Assembly (NCBI GenBank): GCA_020055655.1
Contig: JAIPUR010000024.1
Location: 1-40,193, forward strand
Length of the DNA stretch: 40,193 nucleotides
Direction of reading: 5' to 3'
Source of the DNA: Methanosarcinaceae archaeon
GTDB taxonomy: Archaea > Halobacteriota > Methanosarcinia > Methanosarcinales > Methanosarcinaceae
Shown here: positions 38,135-40,193 of the stretch, one piece after another
Layout: each line of letters starts with the position of its first letter
Position numbering within the stretch: the stretch's first letter is position 1
The notes under the pieces: model-generated
Database searches by the model: none
Told to the model about the DNA's origin: nothing
What the model saw: the letters and a program-made list of their open reading frames with translations, nothing else
Translations under genes and position numbers: made by a program

Positions 38135-38430
38135 TGTTCGATTCATATATTGAGAACACACTTCAATATTATCCTGAAAAATGTATCAACTGCCTCATGT
38201 GTATACAGGTCTGTCCTCATGTAGTGTTTACCGAAGGGAAAGAACACGTAGAGCTCAAAAAACCTGCTTCATGCATGGAATGTGGAGCTTGTGCAGGCAA
38301 TTGTCCCGTACAGGCAATTGAAGTAGAGAGTGGTGTGGGATGTGCGTGGGCAATGATTCGTGCAGCGCTCAGAGGTGAGGATATGGATAGTGATGCGAGT
38401 TGTTGTGGTGAGGATGGTGGGTGCTGCTGA
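38134..38430 (+). CDS. hgcB: HgcB, dicluster ferredoxin of mercury methylation
   Basis: A 98-residue ferredoxin with two [4Fe-4S] motifs: C17, C20, C23, C27 and C47, C50, C53, C57. Then comes the HgcB-specific C70 in GVGCAWAMI and a cysteine-rich tail with pairs C90-C91 and C97-C98. HgcB is thought to hand electrons to the HgcA corrinoid so that Co(I) is regenerated, and its tail cysteines to bind and pass on Hg(II). GGAGGT precedes the ATG by 6 nt; a TTG at 38131 in the same frame is not the start. TGATG overlap with hgcA makes the pair one translational unit. Confidence 0.95.
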   Translation: MFDSYIENTLQYYPEKCINCLMCIQVCPHVVFTEGKEHVELKKPASCMECGACAGNCPVQAIEVESGVGCAWAMIRAALRGEDMDSDASCCGEDGGCC

Positions 38431-38607
38431 TGAAAATATACAAGGATGCAGCTTTTCAATAAATTATATGGCACAGAAATCATTCAAGATGAATTTATTT
38501 TGATTTTGATTTTGGAATTAAACTTGAATTGTCTCCTACACCTCCAATCTGGATTTATCTAAAAAAGAAATTGATGCCCTCAAACACCAATTTCTCCAAT
38601 AACTTCC

Positions 38608-38658
38608 CTAAAACTCCCGAAGCTTCCTTGCCGCCTGTGATATTCCCTTAAACTTTTT
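38608..38658 (-). pseudogene. C-terminal fragment of an rsgA-like gene
   Basis: Seventeen codons on the minus strand, [16 protein letters not shown] plus stop, match the last codons of rsgA at 32788 ([17 protein letters not shown]...EF), with near-identical DNA around CACAGGCGGCAAGGAAG. The frame upstream of it (DFETIVTYI) does not match RsgA. With the fragment at 36704-36940 it brackets hgcAB. Confidence 0.7.
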
Positions 38659-38823
38659 GATATAAGTTACGATGGTCTCAAAATCCGGGACTCGAAATCT
38701 TCGATTAAACGCTAACAACTTTCAATAGAACAGGATGCTTAGTTGTTCATTAGAGCACATTGGAAACTAATTTGGATTAAGCACTTTCGATATCAATTTC
38801 TGATTTTTTTGTCTCAACAATAA

Positions 38824-38876
38824 CTTTAAATATCCGATATAATATTGTTGTCATAACAACTGTTGTAACGACAACA
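38824..38876 (+). promoter_or_regulatory. marR promoter with palindromic operator
   Basis: CTTTAAATATCC (38824-38835) is a TATA box. A 31-bp near-perfect palindrome at 38846-38876 (TGTTGTC at one end, GACAACA at the other, only two mismatched pairs) covers the expected start point. This is what an autorepressing MarR protein would bind. Confidence 0.7.
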
Positions 38877-38895
38877 TAATTGGATGAAGTAGAAA

Positions 38896-38943
38896 ATGGA
38901 TGATATACACCTCGAATCATTCATAATAATGAATAAGGAGTAA
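38896..38943 (+). CDS. 15-codon leader ORF, imperfect copy of the marR 5' end
   Basis: ATG at 38896 opens MDDIHLESFIIMNKE and stops at TAA 38941-38943, four bases before the marR ATG. The marR protein starts MDEIPLGAFIAI, and the two DNA segments are alike over about 35 nt. So the start of marR has been duplicated and the first copy has become a short upstream frame in the same phase. Its last codons contain the AAGGAG ribosome site of marR. No ribosome site for the leader itself is clear. Translation is not proven. Confidence 0.4.
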   Translation: MDDIHLESFIIMNKE

Positions 38944-38946
38944 TAA

Positions 38947-39414
38947 ATGGATGAAATACCCCTCGGCGCATTCATCGCAATAACCTATCGAAGTAACTTT
39001 GTGAAAATAAACAACAAAATGAAAGAACTTGGTCTTTCTGCAGGCCAATTCTTCGTACTACATGTCCTTTCTCATGATCAGGGTTTAACGCAGGATGCAC
39101 TTGCATGGCATCTTCTCATTGATAAAGGAAGCATTGCCAGGGCAGTCAATGTCCTTGAAGAAAAAGGCTATGTTAAACGTATCACCGCTGAGAATAATCG
39201 CCGGTCTGTTCGGATTTATTTCACGGAAAAAGGAGAAGAGCTGATTCCAGAAATTCATAAAATAGACCGGGAACTGGAAGAAGGTACTTTGTCATTACTC
39301 ACAGAGGAAGAGAAAGCACAGGCGAGAGTACTACTTTGCAAAATGGCACAGGGTAGCTACGAAGATGCTCATGATAACGATGAGAAACGGAAGGAATTCC
39401 CACTGAAAAAATAA
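38947..39414 (+). CDS. MarR family transcription regulator
   Basis: A 155-residue winged-helix protein: dimer helix (LGAFIAITYRSNFVKINNKM), helix-turn-helix about 45-90 (GLTQDALAWHLLIDKGSIARAVNVLEEKGYVKRI), wing RRSVRIYFTEKGEEL and a C-terminal dimer helix. MarR proteins usually repress an efflux gene beside them and lose grip on binding a phenolic or drug-like compound. Here the MFS transporter 44 nt downstream is the expected target, along with its own promoter. AAGGAG precedes the ATG by 8 nt. Confidence 0.93.
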   Translation: MDEIPLGAFIAITYRSNFVKINNKMKELGLSAGQFFVLHVLSHDQGLTQDALAWHLLIDKGSIARAVNVLEEKGYVKRITAENNRRSVRIYFTEKGEELIPEIHKIDRELEEGTLSLLTEEEKAQARVLLCKMAQGSYEDAHDNDEKRKEFPLKK

Positions 39415-39458
39415 CACAGCGATAACAAAATGAAAACTCACGAAAAAGGTGACAGTAA

Positions 39459-40193
39459 ATGGAAGATACACATAATCCAAAGGAAAAGCATGAGACCTTG
39501 AAACTCATAGTCATCTTCACTGCATCCATGCTAACCCTTATGGGTGCTGCTGCGGTTGCTCCGGCACTTCCCGGAATGCTTGAAAACTTCGCCGACGTAC
39601 CCAATGCAAGCCTGCTTGTATCCCTGGTAGTTACACTTCCGGCATTGGGAATAATTATCAGTTCTCCTTTCATCGGCATCCTTGCTGATAAATACAGCAG
39701 GAAGAACCTGCTCATAGCCTGCCTTGCCATATTCGCGCTTGTAGGAGCTACTGGTGCAGTTCTTAATTCACTCTACATGATACTTGCTTTCAGGATACTA
39801 CTTGGAGTAGGAATCGCAGGAATGACAGTCTGTGCTGCGGCACTGCTTACAGACAATTACTCCGGCATTGAGCTTAAGAAAAAGCTAGGACTGCAATCCG
39901 CATGCATGGGTTTAGGTGCCGTGATACTTGAAGTAACAGGTGGAGCACTTGCAGATATTAGCTGGCATGCTCCTTTCTACGTCTATCTGATAGCACTACT
40001 TATAATTCCAGGAGCCATGATATCCATTGGTGAATCAAGAAAGATTAATACACAAAATCCTCAGGCTGATCAAAAGCATGCTGAAAGCCATATTAGAAGG
40101 AAGCAACTCGACCTTAGAAGTATAATCATGGTCTACATTGCAACGTTTGTACTGATGGTGCTCTTCTTCTCAGTGCCAACAAAGCTTCCGTTC
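39459..40193 (+). CDS. MFS transporter, N-terminal part (runs off the window)
   Basis: 245 codons from the ATG at 39459 to the last base, no stop. Six membrane spans can be followed in the first 190 residues; between spans 2 and 3 is the MFS motif A (GILADKYSRKNLL). After span 6 comes a charged loop (about 190-225) and the start of span 7. It is of the drug-efflux/sugar type; the substrate is not readable. AGGTGA precedes the ATG by 6 nt. Probably in one operon with marR. Confidence 0.88.
   Translation, partial: MEDTHNPKEKHETLKLIVIFTASMLTLMGAAAVAPALPGMLENFADVPNASLLVSLVVTLPALGIIISSPFIGILADKYSRKNLLIACLAIFALVGATGAVLNSLYMILAFRILLGVGIAGMTVCAAALLTDNYSGIELKKKLGLQSACMGLGAVILEVTGGALADISWHAPFYVYLIALLIIPGAMISIGESRKINTQNPQADQKHAESHIRRKQLDLRSIIMVYIATFVLMVLFFSVPTKLPF

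Larger units (their letters stand above)
38431..38946. other. Intergenic stretch hgcB to marR
   Basis: Up to about 38600 this is A/T-rich with nothing recognised. At 38608-38658 it holds the rsgA tail fragment listed separately. From about 38820 it carries the marR promoter, operator and leader ORF. No RNA gene seen. Confidence 0.5.

Noticed and set aside
38608-38658. LysR-like helix-turn-helix (KGISQAARKL) on the minus strand
   Set aside because: The peptide resembles such a motif, but the DNA closely matches the rsgA 3' end, which explains it better.

Overview
The window reads as chromosome of a methylotrophic methanogenic archaeon of the Methanosarcinaceae. The evidence is archaeal-type aminoacyl-tRNA synthetases (ValS, ProS), Hel308, archaeal SepF and ZPR1-like proteins, a group II chaperonin, the methanogen-specific DUF1699 and sarcinarray families, a RamA-type corrinoid activase, a fused corrinoid/methyltransferase of the methyl-sulfide (Mts) kind, and TATA-box promoters with GGAGG/AGGTGA ribosome sites. 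The ablAB osmolyte genes and the hgcAB pair point to a saline-tolerant genus such as Methanolobus (Methanomethylovorans is an alternative). The genus call is inference.

Layout. 1-930: end of an unknown exported-type gene and a sarcinarray surface protein. 1074-6619: housekeeping genes trpB2, hel308, hisD and a DUF1699 gene. 6869-18009 (all minus strand): a corrinoid methyltransferase island. In transcription order it holds a PAS-GAF-PAS-GAF sensor kinase, an Msr-type (HTH plus DUF1724) regulator, the fused corrinoid/methyltransferase, a hydantoinase/oxoprolinase-like ASKHA protein, a divergent chaperonin and a RamA-like reductive activase. 18637-21572: cobA, hemD and ahbC (precorrin-2/siroheme/heme supply). 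21633-23163 (minus): superoxide reductase, ferritin and a DsrE-like protein, plus a tiny membrane protein. 23467-31349: valS, PUA protein, sepF, zpr1-like, peroxiredoxin, proS and cobT. 31508-32775: an insertion sequence. 32788-36364: rsgA, then ablA-ablB for N-epsilon-acetyl-beta-lysine. 36365-38946: hgcA-hgcB, the mercury methylation pair, lying between broken pieces of a second rsgA. 38896-40193: a MarR regulator with a palindromic operator and an MFS transporter cut by the window end.

How it fits together. Much of the window concerns corrinoids: their tetrapyrrole precursor (cobA, hemD), lower-ligand activation (cobT), a corrinoid methyltransferase with its reductive activase, and HgcA, which is itself a corrinoid protein. 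The most notable items are hgcAB within a scarred, probably mobile neighbourhood; the complete Mts-type island with two homologous promoter/leader regions of about 250 bp (14241-14490 and 18148-18405), which suggest co-regulation of the kinase and methyltransferase units; and the sensor kinase, which has no recognisable phospho-acceptor histidine and a degenerate glycine box.
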